NCBI RefSeq assembly: GCF_000769075.1
Contig: NZ_JRFC01000014.1
Coordinates: forward strand, 284,889-348,888
Length of the DNA: 64,000 nucleotides
Source of the DNA: Porphyromonas sp. COT-290 OH3588
GTDB taxonomy: Bacteria > Bacteroidota > Bacteroidia > Bacteroidales > Porphyromonadaceae
Reading direction: 5' to 3'
The notes under the pieces are model-generated. The model was given only the letters and a program-made list of their open reading frames with translations, was not told the origin of the DNA and made no database searches. The translations under genes and the position numbers were made by a program. How positions within the stretch are numbered: position 1 is the first letter of the stretch; every line of letters begins with the position of its first letter. Below are positions 17,298-27,087 of this stretch, piece after piece.

Positions 17298-19535
17298 ATG
17301 GACAAGAAACAGCGTGTTACCCCACAACTCATCTATTGGCTGTTCGGGATAGGGTTTGCAATTATCCTCGTCGCTATATGTGCCAAGATGATCTTGATGA
17401 TCACGGGGCAAGACGGCGAGCAGTGGCGCAAAGTCGGGCAGACACTGCACCGCCCAGAGCCCATACAGTTGGAGCCCATACGTGGCTCTATCTACGCCTC
17501 GGACGGCCGTCCCGTGGCGATCACGGCACCCTCGTACAGACTATATCTAGACTTCAATGCTGGGGCCATCCGCTTGGCGCACAACGACAGCCTCAAGATG
17601 CCCAAAGACAGTGTGCTGAGAGCCAAACGCCAAGCCCTACGCAACCAGCTTAGCCGAGAGCTAGACTGGCTAGAGGTGCGCCTCGATAGCCTCTACGGCA
17701 TCAAGACCAAGCCACAGAGAGAGCGCTGGAGCAAAGCCTTCCGCAAGAAGCATCGCTACTGCCTCGTAGCTCCTCTCGACATCAGCTACCTAGATCTGAC
17801 TCAGATCCTAAGCCAAGCCCCCTTTGCCCACCACTACGAGCATGGGCGTCTCAAAAAGAAGAGCCTGCTGCGCCAGATGCTCATCACCGAGGAGCGCTCC
17901 AAGCGCATCAACCCTTTCGGCTCGCTCGCTCTGCGTACCATTGGCTCTGTCTATGCAGAGAAAAAGGACGGCCTCTCGCAGGGCAAACAAGGCCTAGAAC
18001 TACACTACGACTCTCTGCTTCGGGGGCAAATAGGCGAGGGCGTCAAGCGCTACAATGCACAGCGCTACAACCTCAAGGTAGTCACGCCTCCTAGATCTGG
18101 CATGAACATCTACACGACGCTCGACATGAACAAGCAGAATCTGCTCGAGGGCATCATGCGTAATCGGCTCGGCAGCCTCAAAGCGGGTAGTGGCACTGCT
18201 GTGCTGATGGAGGTGCAGACAGGTAAGGTGCTTGCCATAACTAACCTCGAACGCAACAGCGAGGGTGTATACCGTGAGACGATGAACTATGCCGTGTCGG
18301 ACATGAGCGAGCCGGGCTCAACCTTCAAGGTAGCCTCTATGATGGTCGCCCTCGACGACGGAGTAGTCAGCCCCTCGGACAGTATCGACGTGGGCAATGG
18401 TGGTTGGACGGTGGGCAAGCGCCTTCTCAAAGACCACAACTACGGGCGAGGCTACGGACGTATCTCCGCCTCGCAGGTCATCGAGCGATCGAGCAACGTA
18501 GGTGTAGCCAAAATCATCGTCAAGGGCTACGCCAATCGCCCCGACGACTATGTGCAGAAGATCCGTGACTTAGGCTTCGGGCTAGACCTAAAGCTAGAAA
18601 TACCGGGGGCGGCTCAGGCCAAGGTGCGCAAGAGAGCAGACAATCCCAACCGCTGGTATGGGACGACGCTGGCGTGGATGAGCTTCGGCTACGAAACGCA
18701 GATACCGCCTATCTACACACTCGCCTTCTTCAACGCCATCGCCAATGGGGGCAAACTTATGCGCCCCTACATGGTCACTCAGATACGTGACGACGAGGGT
18801 GAGATCGTCGAGCAGCAAGAGCCGACCGTACTCAAAGAGAGTATCTGTAAGCCTACGACACTCTCTGCACTACAAGATATGCTCCGCAAGGTCGTAACCG
18901 ATGGAACTGGGCGCAGCCTACGCAGCGATGTCGTAGCCATTAGTGGTAAGAGTGGTACGGCTCAGATTGCCCAAGGCGGTAGCTATAGCGGCCCAGATGG
19001 CAAGACGCACCAAGTTTCGTTCTGTGGCTACTTCCCTAGCGAGGCGCCACGCTACTCAATGATTGTGGTTATCCGTAATCCCTCCAAAGAGTTCGCCGCT
19101 GGCGGAGGCTCTATGGCTGGCCCTGTGATCCGTGATTTGGCTGAGCGCCTCATCTCTATGGAGACGCCACGTAGCCTAGACTCTATCCCACAACCCTCTG
19201 TTGCGCAGCAGCGTATGGCCATAACCTCGGGGAGGAAAGGCACGCTACAAGCCCTGCTACATCAGGTAGACGGGCGGTACCAAGCCAACGCCGAGATCGC
19301 TGCCGAGGAGTATATCCACTTAGACACCGAGCTCCACGAACACAAGCTCCCCAAGGCTCCAGCAGGATCAGTACCCAATGTCGTAGGGCAGAGTGCAACA
19401 GACGCGACACACACACTGCTGAGCCGAGGCTATATCCCTCGCTTCTCGGGTAGCGGTCGAGTCGTAGGGCAGAGTATCCCAGCAGGCGCCAAGGCCAAGC
19501 AAGGCACCAAAATCAACATCACTCTAGGACAATAA
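17298..19535 (+). CDS. ftsI: Penicillin-binding protein, FtsI/PBP3 class, with C-terminal PASTA domain
   Basis: This 745-residue septal transpeptidase has an N-terminal membrane anchor (YWLFGIGFAIILVAICAKMI) and a dimerisation region beginning PIRGSIYASDGRPVA. Its transpeptidase domain has SxxK at about 340 (STFK), SxN at about 398 (SSN) and KSGT at about 550. The last 55 residues form a PASTA domain (VPNVVGQSA to TKINITLGQ). PASTA domains bind cell-wall fragments in Gram-positive PBPs and also occur in some Bacteroidota FtsI proteins. It lies in the rsmH-mraY operon, 60 bases before murE. Confidence 0.95.
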   Translation: MDKKQRVTPQLIYWLFGIGFAIILVAICAKMILMITGQDGEQWRKVGQTLHRPEPIQLEPIRGSIYASDGRPVAITAPSYRLYLDFNAGAIRLAHNDSLKMPKDSVLRAKRQALRNQLSRELDWLEVRLDSLYGIKTKPQRERWSKAFRKKHRYCLVAPLDISYLDLTQILSQAPFAHHYEHGRLKKKSLLRQMLITEERSKRINPFGSLALRTIGSVYAEKKDGLSQGKQGLELHYDSLLRGQIGEGVKRYNAQRYNLKVVTPPRSGMNIYTTLDMNKQNLLEGIMRNRLGSLKAGSGTAVLMEVQTGKVLAITNLERNSEGVYRETMNYAVSDMSEPGSTFKVASMMVALDDGVVSPSDSIDVGNGGWTVGKRLLKDHNYGRGYGRISASQVIERSSNVGVAKIIVKGYANRPDDYVQKIRDLGFGLDLKLEIPGAAQAKVRKRADNPNRWYGTTLAWMSFGYETQIPPIYTLAFFNAIANGGKLMRPYMVTQIRDDEGEIVEQQEPTVLKESICKPTTLSALQDMLRKVVTDGTGRSLRSDVVAISGKSGTAQIAQGGSYSGPDGKTHQVSFCGYFPSEAPRYSMIVVIRNPSKEFAAGGGSMAGPVIRDLAERLISMETPRSLDSIPQPSVAQQRMAITSGRKGTLQALLHQVDGRYQANAEIAAEEYIHLDTELHEHKLPKAPAGSVPNVVGQSATDATHTLLSRGYIPRFSGSGRVVGQSIPAGAKAKQGTKINITLGQ

Positions 19536-19595
19536 GCATCAAGAAAAGGGTTCGGCAAGCCTAGGTTCTGCCGACCATCAAACTCATTCTCAACT

Positions 19596-21095
19596 ATGTT
19601 ATTGACAGAACTACTGCGGGCGACGGCCTCTAGAGGCATACAGCCAGAGCAGATCCCATACGAAATCCTTGGCTCGGCCGAGGGCGTAGAAATAACGGCA
19701 TTAGCCGAGGACTCACGCAAAGTGAGCGAGGGTACTGCATTCGTGGCCGTACGTGGCGTGGCTGTAGACGGACATAGCTACATAGACAAGGCCATAGCCT
19801 CTGGAGCCAAGGTGGTAGTGACCCAAGAGCGCCCCGAGGCACCTCGGCTGGATGTGTGCTACATCGTCACGCCAGATAGTAGAGAGATGCTCGGGCGTAT
19901 GGCCTCGGCTTGGCACGGACACCCTAGCCAGTCGCTCAGGGTAGTAGGTGTGACGGGGACCAATGGCAAAACAACTATCGCTACCCTACTCTACAAGCTG
20001 TATATGTCTGCAGGCTACCCCACGGGGCTCATCAGCACCGTACGCAACTATGTCTGCTCCGAGGCAATAGACACCACCCACACCACCCCCGGCGCACTAG
20101 AGCTACAAGCATTGCTGGCTCGCATGCGTGATGCTGGGTGCTCCTTCGTCTTCATGGAGGTGAGCTCGCACGCTGTGGAGCAGAGGCGCATCGCAGGGCT
20201 CTGCTTCGAGGGGGGTATCTTTACCAACCTCACGAGAGATCATCTCGACTACCACGGCACACTCAAGGAGTATCTCTATGCCAAGAAGCGCTTCTTTGAC
20301 CTCCTGCCTAGAGAGGCTTTTGCCCTAAGCAACGCCGACGATCGCAATGGCGAGATCATGCTACAGAATACCTCTGCCAGACGCAAGCTCTATGCGCTAC
20401 ATACTCTAGCAGACTTCAAGGGGCGTATCCTAGAGCAATATGCAGACAGTACTCTGCTCGAGCTCGATGGGCAGGAGATATCGGTACGCCTAGTAGGAGC
20501 CTTCAATGCCTACAACCTACTAGCTGTCTATGCTACCGCTTGTTTGCTAGGAACGCCTAGAGAGGAAGCACTACGCTACCTCTCGACACTAACCTCTGTC
20601 GATGGTAGGCTCGAGGCACTACGATCGCAGAGGCGAGGCTATACCGCCTTCGTGGACTATGCACACACCCCCGATGCTCTGAGCAATGTGCTACAAACTC
20701 TCGACGACCTAAGGCAAGGAGCACGGCAGAGTGATGCTCGCATCATCTGCGTTGTGGGCTGTGGTGGAGATAGGGATCGTGGGAAGCGTCCGCTTATGGC
20801 CACGGAGGCGCTCCGCTATGCCGACCTAGTCATCTTAACCTCGGACAACCCACGCAGCGAAGACCCCGAGGCTATTCTAGATGAGATGCAGGCAGGCATT
20901 GGAGTTGGAGATGAGTACCGTGTACAGCGTATCACCGATCGAGCCAAGGCAATACAAGCAGCTTGCTCGATGGCTCAGCCACACGACCTAGTGCTCGTGG
21001 CAGGTAAGGGGCACGAAACCTATCAAGAAGTCAAGGGTGTACGCCACCCCTTCGACGACAGAGAAGTCATTCGCCAGCAGTTTACCACCGAGTAG
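19596..21095 (+). CDS. murE: UDP-MurNAc-tripeptide synthetase MurE
   Basis: This 499-residue Mur ligase has the ATP loop VTGTNGKTT near residue 116. It also has the central histidine-rich TTPGALELQALLARM region and SDNPRSEDPE near residue 415. The DNPR motif is the one found in MurE enzymes that add diaminopimelate rather than lysine. The enzyme makes UDP-MurNAc-tripeptide in the cytoplasm. It lies between ftsI (60 bases) and mraY (41 bases). Confidence 0.96.
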   Translation: MLLTELLRATASRGIQPEQIPYEILGSAEGVEITALAEDSRKVSEGTAFVAVRGVAVDGHSYIDKAIASGAKVVVTQERPEAPRLDVCYIVTPDSREMLGRMASAWHGHPSQSLRVVGVTGTNGKTTIATLLYKLYMSAGYPTGLISTVRNYVCSEAIDTTHTTPGALELQALLARMRDAGCSFVFMEVSSHAVEQRRIAGLCFEGGIFTNLTRDHLDYHGTLKEYLYAKKRFFDLLPREAFALSNADDRNGEIMLQNTSARRKLYALHTLADFKGRILEQYADSTLLELDGQEISVRLVGAFNAYNLLAVYATACLLGTPREEALRYLSTLTSVDGRLEALRSQRRGYTAFVDYAHTPDALSNVLQTLDDLRQGARQSDARIICVVGCGGDRDRGKRPLMATEALRYADLVILTSDNPRSEDPEAILDEMQAGIGVGDEYRVQRITDRAKAIQAACSMAQPHDLVLVAGKGHETYQEVKGVRHPFDDREVIRQQFTTE

Positions 21096-21136
21096 CAGCA
21101 CTATCTGCACTAGCTCTACAGATAAATATCATCACT

Positions 21137-22399
21137 ATGCTATATCATTTATTCGACCTTATCCAAGACTGGGGCATCCCTGGTAGTAGACTTTTTGCTT
21201 ATGTTTCTTTTCGTACTGGGCTAACCTTGATCCTTGCGCTCTTAATCACGACGATACTAGGGCACAAGATCATTCGCTACCTGCAACGCTTGCAGATCGG
21301 GGAGAGCATTCGCGACCTAGGTCTAGAAGGCCAGTTGGCCAAGCGTGGTACCCCGACGATGGGTGGTCTAATCATCATTCTAGCCATTCTAGTCCCTACC
21401 CTGCTTTTCGCTCGGCTAGACAATATCTACATTCTGCTGATGATCCTCACCACTGTACTGATGGGGCTACTCGGCTTCCTTGACGACTACATCAAAGTCT
21501 TCAAAAAAGACAAAGAGGGTCTACCCGGGCGATACAAGATCGTAGGACAAGTATTCCTCGGCCTAGTCGTAGGACTAACCCTATATCTAAGCCCTGCTGT
21601 GGTAATCAAGGAGAATAGCGAAATCACGACCCACAGTGGCACGAGGGAGATCCACTTCTCTCAGGTGGATAGCAAGAGTACCCAAACCACTATCCCATTC
21701 GTCAAGAACAACAATCTCGACTATGCCAAGCTCCTACCCCTAGCAGACGGTACGACCAAGACTCTACTAGGGTGGGCGATCTTCGTAGCGATGACGGTTT
21801 TCATTGTGACCATGCTCTCCAACACGGTCAATCTGACGGACGGTATCGATGGCCTAGCCTCTGGCTCTTCGGCGATTGTGGGCGTTGTACTTGGGGTATT
21901 GGCCTATGTATCGTCACACTTCCAGATGGCAAGCTACCTCAACATCATGTTTATCCCCGGAGCAGAAGAGCTGGTAATCTTAGCAGCGGCTTTTGTGGGT
22001 GCAACGCTCGGTTTCCTTTGGTATAATGGCTTCCCAGCTCAGGTCTTCATGGGCGACACAGGGAGCCTTACACTAGGGGGAATCATCGGTGTATTTGCGG
22101 TAATCATACGCAAGGAGCTACTACTACCTATACTCTGTGGGGTTTTCATCATAGAAGGAATATCCGTTATCCTACAAGTAACTTACTTCAAGTACACCAA
22201 GCGCAAGACAGGCGAGGGGAAACGGATCTTCCGTATGTCCCCTCTACACCACCACTATCAGAAGGGAGCAAATAGTGGTATCGAGTGTCTGTGGAATAAA
22301 CCACGTACGGCACTCCCCGAGGCTAAGATCACGATGCGCTTCTTCCTCATTGGTATTATCCTCGCTGTACTAACGGTAGTAACCCTCAAAGTGCGCTAG
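21137..22399 (+). CDS. mraY: Phospho-MurNAc-pentapeptide transferase MraY
   Basis: This 420-residue polytopic membrane enzyme carries the Mg2+-binding motifs GFLDDYIKVFKKD (about 115), NTVNLTDGIDGLASG (about 233) and FMGDTGSL (about 305). It also has the cytoplasmic HHHYQKG loop near the C-terminus. It transfers phospho-MurNAc-pentapeptide to undecaprenyl phosphate to form lipid I. Its length exceeds E. coli MraY (360) because of a periplasmic insert at about 155-205, a form seen in Bacteroidota. It is the last gene of this cluster: murD, ftsW, murG and others do not follow. Confidence 0.97.
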   Translation: MLYHLFDLIQDWGIPGSRLFAYVSFRTGLTLILALLITTILGHKIIRYLQRLQIGESIRDLGLEGQLAKRGTPTMGGLIIILAILVPTLLFARLDNIYILLMILTTVLMGLLGFLDDYIKVFKKDKEGLPGRYKIVGQVFLGLVVGLTLYLSPAVVIKENSEITTHSGTREIHFSQVDSKSTQTTIPFVKNNNLDYAKLLPLADGTTKTLLGWAIFVAMTVFIVTMLSNTVNLTDGIDGLASGSSAIVGVVLGVLAYVSSHFQMASYLNIMFIPGAEELVILAAAFVGATLGFLWYNGFPAQVFMGDTGSLTLGGIIGVFAVIIRKELLLPILCGVFIIEGISVILQVTYFKYTKRKTGEGKRIFRMSPLHHHYQKGANSGIECLWNKPRTALPEAKITMRFFLIGIILAVLTVVTLKVR

Positions 22400-22435
22400 G
22401 CAGACCGAATCTAATAGCCCAAGGTTAAACAGAGG

Positions 22436-22470
22436 GCGGCTAGGCAATATCATTGGTTTTGCCTAGCCGC
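22436..22470 (+). terminator. Hairpin after mraY
   Basis: GCGGCTAGGCAA pairs with TTGCCTAGCCGC around an 11-base loop, 37 bases after the mraY stop codon. The T run is weak, but a second terminator follows at 22504. Confidence 0.65.
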
Positions 22471-22503
22471 TCTACTCATTGTAATACCGTGCAGAAACGA
22501 ACT

Positions 22504-22536
22504 CCCAAAGAGATCGCTGGCTCTTTGGGGCTTTTT
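22504..22536 (+). terminator. Rho-independent terminator before menF
   Basis: CCCAAAGAG and CTCTTTGGG pair around an 8-base loop and are followed by GCTTTTT. It separates the cell-wall genes from the menaquinone genes, though read-through into menF is possible because the gap is short. Confidence 0.75.
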
Positions 22537-22577
22537 GAGTAAGTTTGTGCTCCGTATTAATAGGAAAAGCAAACTTA

Positions 22578-23654
22578 ATGAGTGGCAGATCGCTAGCCGA
22601 AGAGCTAGAGCAGGTCATACAAGATAGGGCAGGACTATTCGCCTACTGTAGCCCGGGGACGTGTGTCCCTAGGCTTTTTCTATTTGCCACTGACGAGATA
22701 CGGACATATTGCTCGTGGGCATCGCTCCCCGATAGCAAGGGCTTCCTAATAGCTCCTTTTGCTCTATCACCCTCCACACCCATTGTTTTCCTCCCTTTAG
22801 ACGGCAAGACCGACTTAGCTCAAGACTATATCTGGCCTACAGTCACCGAGGCTCCCAGTGAGCAACAGCTCCGACATGAGCCAACGGAGGCTTACCGCCA
22901 CGCCTTCGGGACATTCGCCCAAGCCTTAGCTTCAGGGCAGTTCGACAAGCTCGTACTTGCTCGGCAAAAAACCTCTGCCATGCAGGCACCTATCGATCCC
23001 ATAGCGACTTTCGCCTGCGCCAGTAAGCTCTACCCAGATGCCTATACATATATATTATATACCCCCGCCACTGGGCTATGGCTTGCTAGCACTCCAGAGC
23101 TCCTGCTCTCGGGGAGCTACAATAGCTGGCAGACAATGGCTCTGGCTGGCACGCTACCAGCGGAGGCTATTGAACGAGGCGGATGTTGGAGCGACAAGAA
23201 CATTCGCGAGCAAGCCCTCGTGACTACCTACATCTGCGACAGGCTTTCCTCTCTAGACATAGAGACTCATACGAGTACTCCCTACACCGTCAGGGCAGGA
23301 CGACTAGTCCATTTGCGTACAGACATTGCTTTCTCCTTGGCAGAGAGTAACTCTATCGGGCAGCTGGTCGGGTCCCTACATCCCACTCCTGCTGTATGTG
23401 GCCTACCCAAGGAAGAGGCAATGCAGTTCATCATAAGCCACGAGCCAGAGGGGAGAAGCTACTACTCTGGTTGCCTAGGACTCATTGATCCCGAGGGGGA
23501 TACAGCCCTCTACGTCAATCTAAGGTGCTTGAGCATCGAGAGCGGAGTAGCTAGGCTATACGCAGGCGGAGGATTGCTACCCAACTCAACGCTACAAGAC
23601 GAGTGGCTAGAAACTGAGCGGAAGATGCAAACCATGGGAGCGGCACTCAGATAA
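22578..23654 (+). CDS. menF: Isochorismate synthase MenF
   Basis: I choose the ATG at 22578 (MSGRSLAEELEQV, 358 residues); the frame extends upstream only from a TTG inside the terminator region. The chorismate-binding domain is complete: KLVLARQKT (general-base lysine), MALAGTLPA, LHPTPAVCGLPKEEA and RSYYSGCLGLIDPEGD. It converts chorismate to isochorismate, the first committed step to menaquinone. Entry into the operon with menD (13-base gap) argues for MenF rather than a siderophore EntC. Confidence 0.93.
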   Translation: MSGRSLAEELEQVIQDRAGLFAYCSPGTCVPRLFLFATDEIRTYCSWASLPDSKGFLIAPFALSPSTPIVFLPLDGKTDLAQDYIWPTVTEAPSEQQLRHEPTEAYRHAFGTFAQALASGQFDKLVLARQKTSAMQAPIDPIATFACASKLYPDAYTYILYTPATGLWLASTPELLLSGSYNSWQTMALAGTLPAEAIERGGCWSDKNIREQALVTTYICDRLSSLDIETHTSTPYTVRAGRLVHLRTDIAFSLAESNSIGQLVGSLHPTPAVCGLPKEEAMQFIISHEPEGRSYYSGCLGLIDPEGDTALYVNLRCLSIESGVARLYAGGGLLPNSTLQDEWLETERKMQTMGAALR

Positions 23655-23667
23655 TAGATACAAAACC

Positions 23668-25344
23668 ATGTACTCGGACAAACCCAATATACTACAGCTA
23701 GTAGCCCTACTCAAGACACATGGCATACGCCAAGTGGTGCTATGCCCCGGTAGCCGCAATGCAGCCATCGTGCATAGCCTAGCAGTGGATGCAGACTTTG
23801 TATGTCATCGGGTTACGGACGAGCGTAGCGCAGGCTTCTATGCCATAGGCTTGGCCCTCTCTACGCAGAGCCCAGTGGCGGTGTGCTGTACCTCGGGGAG
23901 TGCAGTGGTCAATCTATTCCCTGCCGTTACCGAGGCTTACTATCAGGGCGTCCCGCTTGTCTTGATCACAGCAGATAGACCAGAGGCATGGATCGGACAG
24001 ATGGACGGACAGACAATGCCTCAGCGGTCAGTCTTTGGCTCACTTGTCCACTCTAGCGTTTATCTCCCAGAGGGCAAAGACGAGGAGGAGCTCTGGCATA
24101 TCAATAGGCTCATCAACGAGGCTCTACTCGCAGCGACTCATCATGCAGGAGGGCCAGTACACATCAACGTTCCGCTCTCCGAGCCACTATTCAACTTCAC
24201 GACTAAGCAGTTACCCAAGGTGCGTACCATACGCCGCCTCTCTCTCTCGGCTCTGTCGGATAGCTCTGGAGCGAACAACCTAATCAGGCAGCTCAAACAG
24301 ATTGGCGCACAAGCAAAGCGCATTATGATCCTCGTCGGGCAGCTTCCTCCCTCCCAAAGGCAAACACTTCAGCTCCTAGAGGCTCTGCTGCCCAAAGCTG
24401 TACTCCTCAAGGAACACTTGTCAGGGCAAATCGACTCAACGAGTGAATTTATAGATAACTTCGACGCCCTGCTCGCTGGCCTTAACTATGGGGAAGCCAA
24501 CGACTACTGCCCAGATCTACTCATCACTCTAGGTGGACATATTGTATCGAAGCGAATTAAGCAATTCGTTCGTTCATACAAACCTCGTGAGCATTGGCAC
24601 CTATCCCCTAGGGGTGAGGTAGTAGACCTATTCGGTGGGCTTACCTTAGTTATCGAGGGGGAGCTCAAGAACTGGGAAGGTTGCCTTTTTGACGAGGCAA
24701 TACACTGGGGTGATAGTAGCTACCGCCAGCTCTGGCAGGAACACTCTAGCCGACTAACCCAACCTCAATTCCTCTACTCGGCCATGCAGGCTGTCGGCTC
24801 GCTACTCGCTCTGATGCCTAACGGATGTGCCATACATCTGGCTAATAGCTCTGCCGTACGTCACGCTCAGCTCTACCCTCTGCCTCACGATACCGAGGTC
24901 CTGTGCAATAGAGGGATTAACGGGATTGAGGGCTCGCTCTCAGCGGCTCTGGGTTATGCTAAAGCATCGGAACGTACAAACTTCATCATCATCGGTGATC
25001 TAAGCTTCTTCTACGATATGAACGTGCTTGGGGCAGACAAGGTCGGGGAGAACGTGCGCATCCTACTGCTCAACAACTCTGGGGGAGGCATCTTCAGAGG
25101 CCTACGCGGTATGCCACACGATGCGCCAAGCTTCGGGAGTATTATGGGCGCTCATGGACAATCGGCTAAGGCTTGGGCGGAGGACTGTGGATTGGTCTAC
25201 CATGCGGTGCGCTCCAGCGAGGAGCTAGAGCAAGTCCTACCAGCCCTCTGCTCAGAGGAGGCGTCAAGCCCTCTCGTCGTGGAGGTATTTACCTCTATGG
25301 ACGAGGATACAGAGCTACTACAAGCATATTACCAACAATTATAA
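23668..25344 (+). CDS. menD: SEPHCHC synthase MenD
   Basis: This 558-residue thiamine-diphosphate enzyme starts with LCPGSRNAAIVHSLA and VTDERSAGFYAIGLAL. It shows CCTSGSAVVNLFPAV and the C-terminal cofactor region IIGDLSFFYDMNVLG ... LLNNSGGGIF. It joins isochorismate and 2-oxoglutarate to give SEPHCHC in menaquinone synthesis. It sits 13 bases after menF and 12 before menB. No menH, menC or menE follows in this window. Confidence 0.97.
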   Translation: MYSDKPNILQLVALLKTHGIRQVVLCPGSRNAAIVHSLAVDADFVCHRVTDERSAGFYAIGLALSTQSPVAVCCTSGSAVVNLFPAVTEAYYQGVPLVLITADRPEAWIGQMDGQTMPQRSVFGSLVHSSVYLPEGKDEEELWHINRLINEALLAATHHAGGPVHINVPLSEPLFNFTTKQLPKVRTIRRLSLSALSDSSGANNLIRQLKQIGAQAKRIMILVGQLPPSQRQTLQLLEALLPKAVLLKEHLSGQIDSTSEFIDNFDALLAGLNYGEANDYCPDLLITLGGHIVSKRIKQFVRSYKPREHWHLSPRGEVVDLFGGLTLVIEGELKNWEGCLFDEAIHWGDSSYRQLWQEHSSRLTQPQFLYSAMQAVGSLLALMPNGCAIHLANSSAVRHAQLYPLPHDTEVLCNRGINGIEGSLSAALGYAKASERTNFIIIGDLSFFYDMNVLGADKVGENVRILLLNNSGGGIFRGLRGMPHDAPSFGSIMGAHGQSAKAWAEDCGLVYHAVRSSEELEQVLPALCSEEASSPLVVEVFTSMDEDTELLQAYYQQL

Positions 25345-25356
25345 AAGCATAAGATT

Positions 25357-26178
25357 ATGGCTAAACGAGAATGGACTACAATCCGTGAGTACGAAGAGAT
25401 TCTCTTCGACTTCTATGGCGGCATCGCCCGTATTACGATCAATCGAGAGCGTTATCGCAACGCATTCACCCCAACGACCACAGCAGAGATGAGCGATGCC
25501 CTGCGCATCTGTCGTGAAGAGGCCGACATCAGTGTCGTAGTCATCACTGGGGCAGGAGATATGGCCTTCTGCGCTGGTGGCGACCAAAACGTCAAAGGCA
25601 AGGGCGGCTACATCGACAAGAACGGCGTGCCACGCTTGAGCGTCCTAGATGTACAAAAACAGATCCGCAGCATTCCCAAGCCCGTCATCGCAGCAGTCAA
25701 TGGATTTGCCATAGGCGGCGGACACGTCTTGCACGTGGTTTGCGACCTTACCATCGCCTCTAAGAATGCTCGGTTCGGACAGACTGGACCTCGTGTGGGT
25801 AGCTTCGATGCTGGCTTCGGGTCATCTTATCTAGCTCGTATCGTAGGGCAGAAGAAAGCTCGTGAGATCTGGTTCCTCTGTCGCCAATACGACGCACAAG
25901 AGGCTCTAGACATGGGGTTAGTCAATAAGGTGGTTGCACTCGAAGACCTAGAAGACGAATATGTACAGTGGGCAGAGGAGATGATGCTGCTCAGCCCTCT
26001 GGCTCTACGTATGATCAAGGCAGGTCTTAATGCCGAGCTAGACGGTCAAGCTGGTATTCAGGAGCTAGCAGGCGATGCTACGATGCTCTACTACCTCACA
26101 GATGAAGCTCAGGAGGGTAAGCACGCATTCCTAGAGAAGCGCAAACCTGACTTCAAGAAGTTCCCCAAACTGCCCTAA
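25357..26178 (+). CDS. menB: 1,4-Dihydroxy-2-naphthoyl-CoA synthase MenB
   Basis: This 273-residue crotonase-fold enzyme has [19 protein letters not shown] near residue 70 (oxyanion hole), [16 protein letters not shown] near 124 and [21 protein letters not shown] near 148, minus its last residue the longest block shared with E. coli MenB. The glycine after DA corresponds to the bicarbonate-dependent type I MenB pattern (inference from alignment by eye). It closes O-succinylbenzoyl-CoA into DHNA-CoA. A strong terminator follows. Confidence 0.97.
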   Translation: MAKREWTTIREYEEILFDFYGGIARITINRERYRNAFTPTTTAEMSDALRICREEADISVVVITGAGDMAFCAGGDQNVKGKGGYIDKNGVPRLSVLDVQKQIRSIPKPVIAAVNGFAIGGGHVLHVVCDLTIASKNARFGQTGPRVGSFDAGFGSSYLARIVGQKKAREIWFLCRQYDAQEALDMGLVNKVVALEDLEDEYVQWAEEMMLLSPLALRMIKAGLNAELDGQAGIQELAGDATMLYYLTDEAQEGKHAFLEKRKPDFKKFPKLP

Positions 26179-26191
26179 TCCCACTAGGCAA

Positions 26192-26250
26192 AAAATGGAA
26201 GCCCTCGGCTAGCATCTCTAAAGAATGCGCTAGCCGAGGGCTTCCATTTT
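26192..26250. terminator. Bidirectional terminator between menB and the SDR gene
   Basis: A 22-base-pair perfect stem (AAAATGGAAGCCCTCGGCTA plus GC) pairs with 26229-26250. Its A/T-rich foot serves both the plus-strand menB and the minus-strand dehydrogenase gene. Confidence 0.85.
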
Positions 26251-26263
26251 ATATATTCAGAAG

Positions 26264-27034
26264 TTACTTTCTGATAAAGGTTCGGCTATCGCCTTGAGCT
26301 TGTGGGAGAATAAGCATATCGGCGATATTGACATGATCGGGGGCACCAATCATAAAACATAGACAGCTTGCGATGTCTTCACCCGTGAGGGGTTGGTAGC
26401 CATCGTACACTTTATCCGCCCGCTCTTGATCTCCGTGAAAGCGAACGAGGGAAAACTCTGTATTAACAGCACCCGGAGCGACCTGCGAAACTTTAATTCC
26501 CTGCCCTACTAGGTCTACACGCATGCCTCGAGTTAGGGCATCGACTGCGTGCTTGGTAGCACAGTAGACATTACCATTGGGGTAGACTTCCTTACCAGCA
26601 ATGGAGCTGACATTGATAATATGCCCCGACTGCTGCCTGAGCATATAGGGGATAATAGCCTTAGAAACATAGATCAAGCCCTTGAGATTGGTATCGATCA
26701 TCGCTTCAATATCCGAAAAGTCAGCCGTGTCGAAACCGTCCAACCCAGAGGCTAAACCCGCATTGTTGATAAGAACGTCTATACGCTCCACACTCTCGGG
26801 CAGCTTGGCAAAAGCGACATCGACAGCCACCTTATCTCGCACATCGAGCGTGATAGTGTGTACAGATGTACCAAGTAGCCGCAGCTGCTCGGCAAGTGCA
26901 GCAAGGCGCTCCTCACGTCTGGCTGCTAGAATGAGCTTGCCACAGCCTTTTTGAGCCAGCATGCGGGCAGTTGCTTCACCAATGCCAGAGGTTGCTCCCG
27001 TGATTAGAACGCAAATGTTTTGGAGATCTTTCAT
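26264..27034 (-). CDS. Short-chain dehydrogenase/reductase
   Basis: This 256-residue classical SDR has the nucleotide motif TGATSGIGEAT (about 12), LINNAGLASG (about 89), the catalytic serine in INVSSIAGKEV (about 142) and YCATK (about 156). It resembles the YdfG group, which oxidises serine and 3-hydroxy acids with NADP+, but the substrate is not certain. It starts 53 bases downstream of the ABC exporter gene, so it may be the last gene of the pqqD operon or stand alone. Confidence 0.88.
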   Translation of the reverse strand: MKDLQNICVLITGATSGIGEATARMLAQKGCGKLILAARREERLAALAEQLRLLGTSVHTITLDVRDKVAVDVAFAKLPESVERIDVLINNAGLASGLDGFDTADFSDIEAMIDTNLKGLIYVSKAIIPYMLRQQSGHIINVSSIAGKEVYPNGNVYCATKHAVDALTRGMRVDLVGQGIKVSQVAPGAVNTEFSLVRFHGDQERADKVYDGYQPLTGEDIASCLCFMIGAPDHVNIADMLILPQAQGDSRTFIRK

Positions 27035-27087
27035 TTCGTTTTAGAAGTCTAATGTGTTTATATTAATAGGCTCAGACAAGCGACTCA

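Noticed and set aside
22578-23654. Anthranilate synthase component I
   Set aside because: The chorismate-binding motifs fit several enzymes, but the operon with menD and menB and the short length favour isochorismate synthase.
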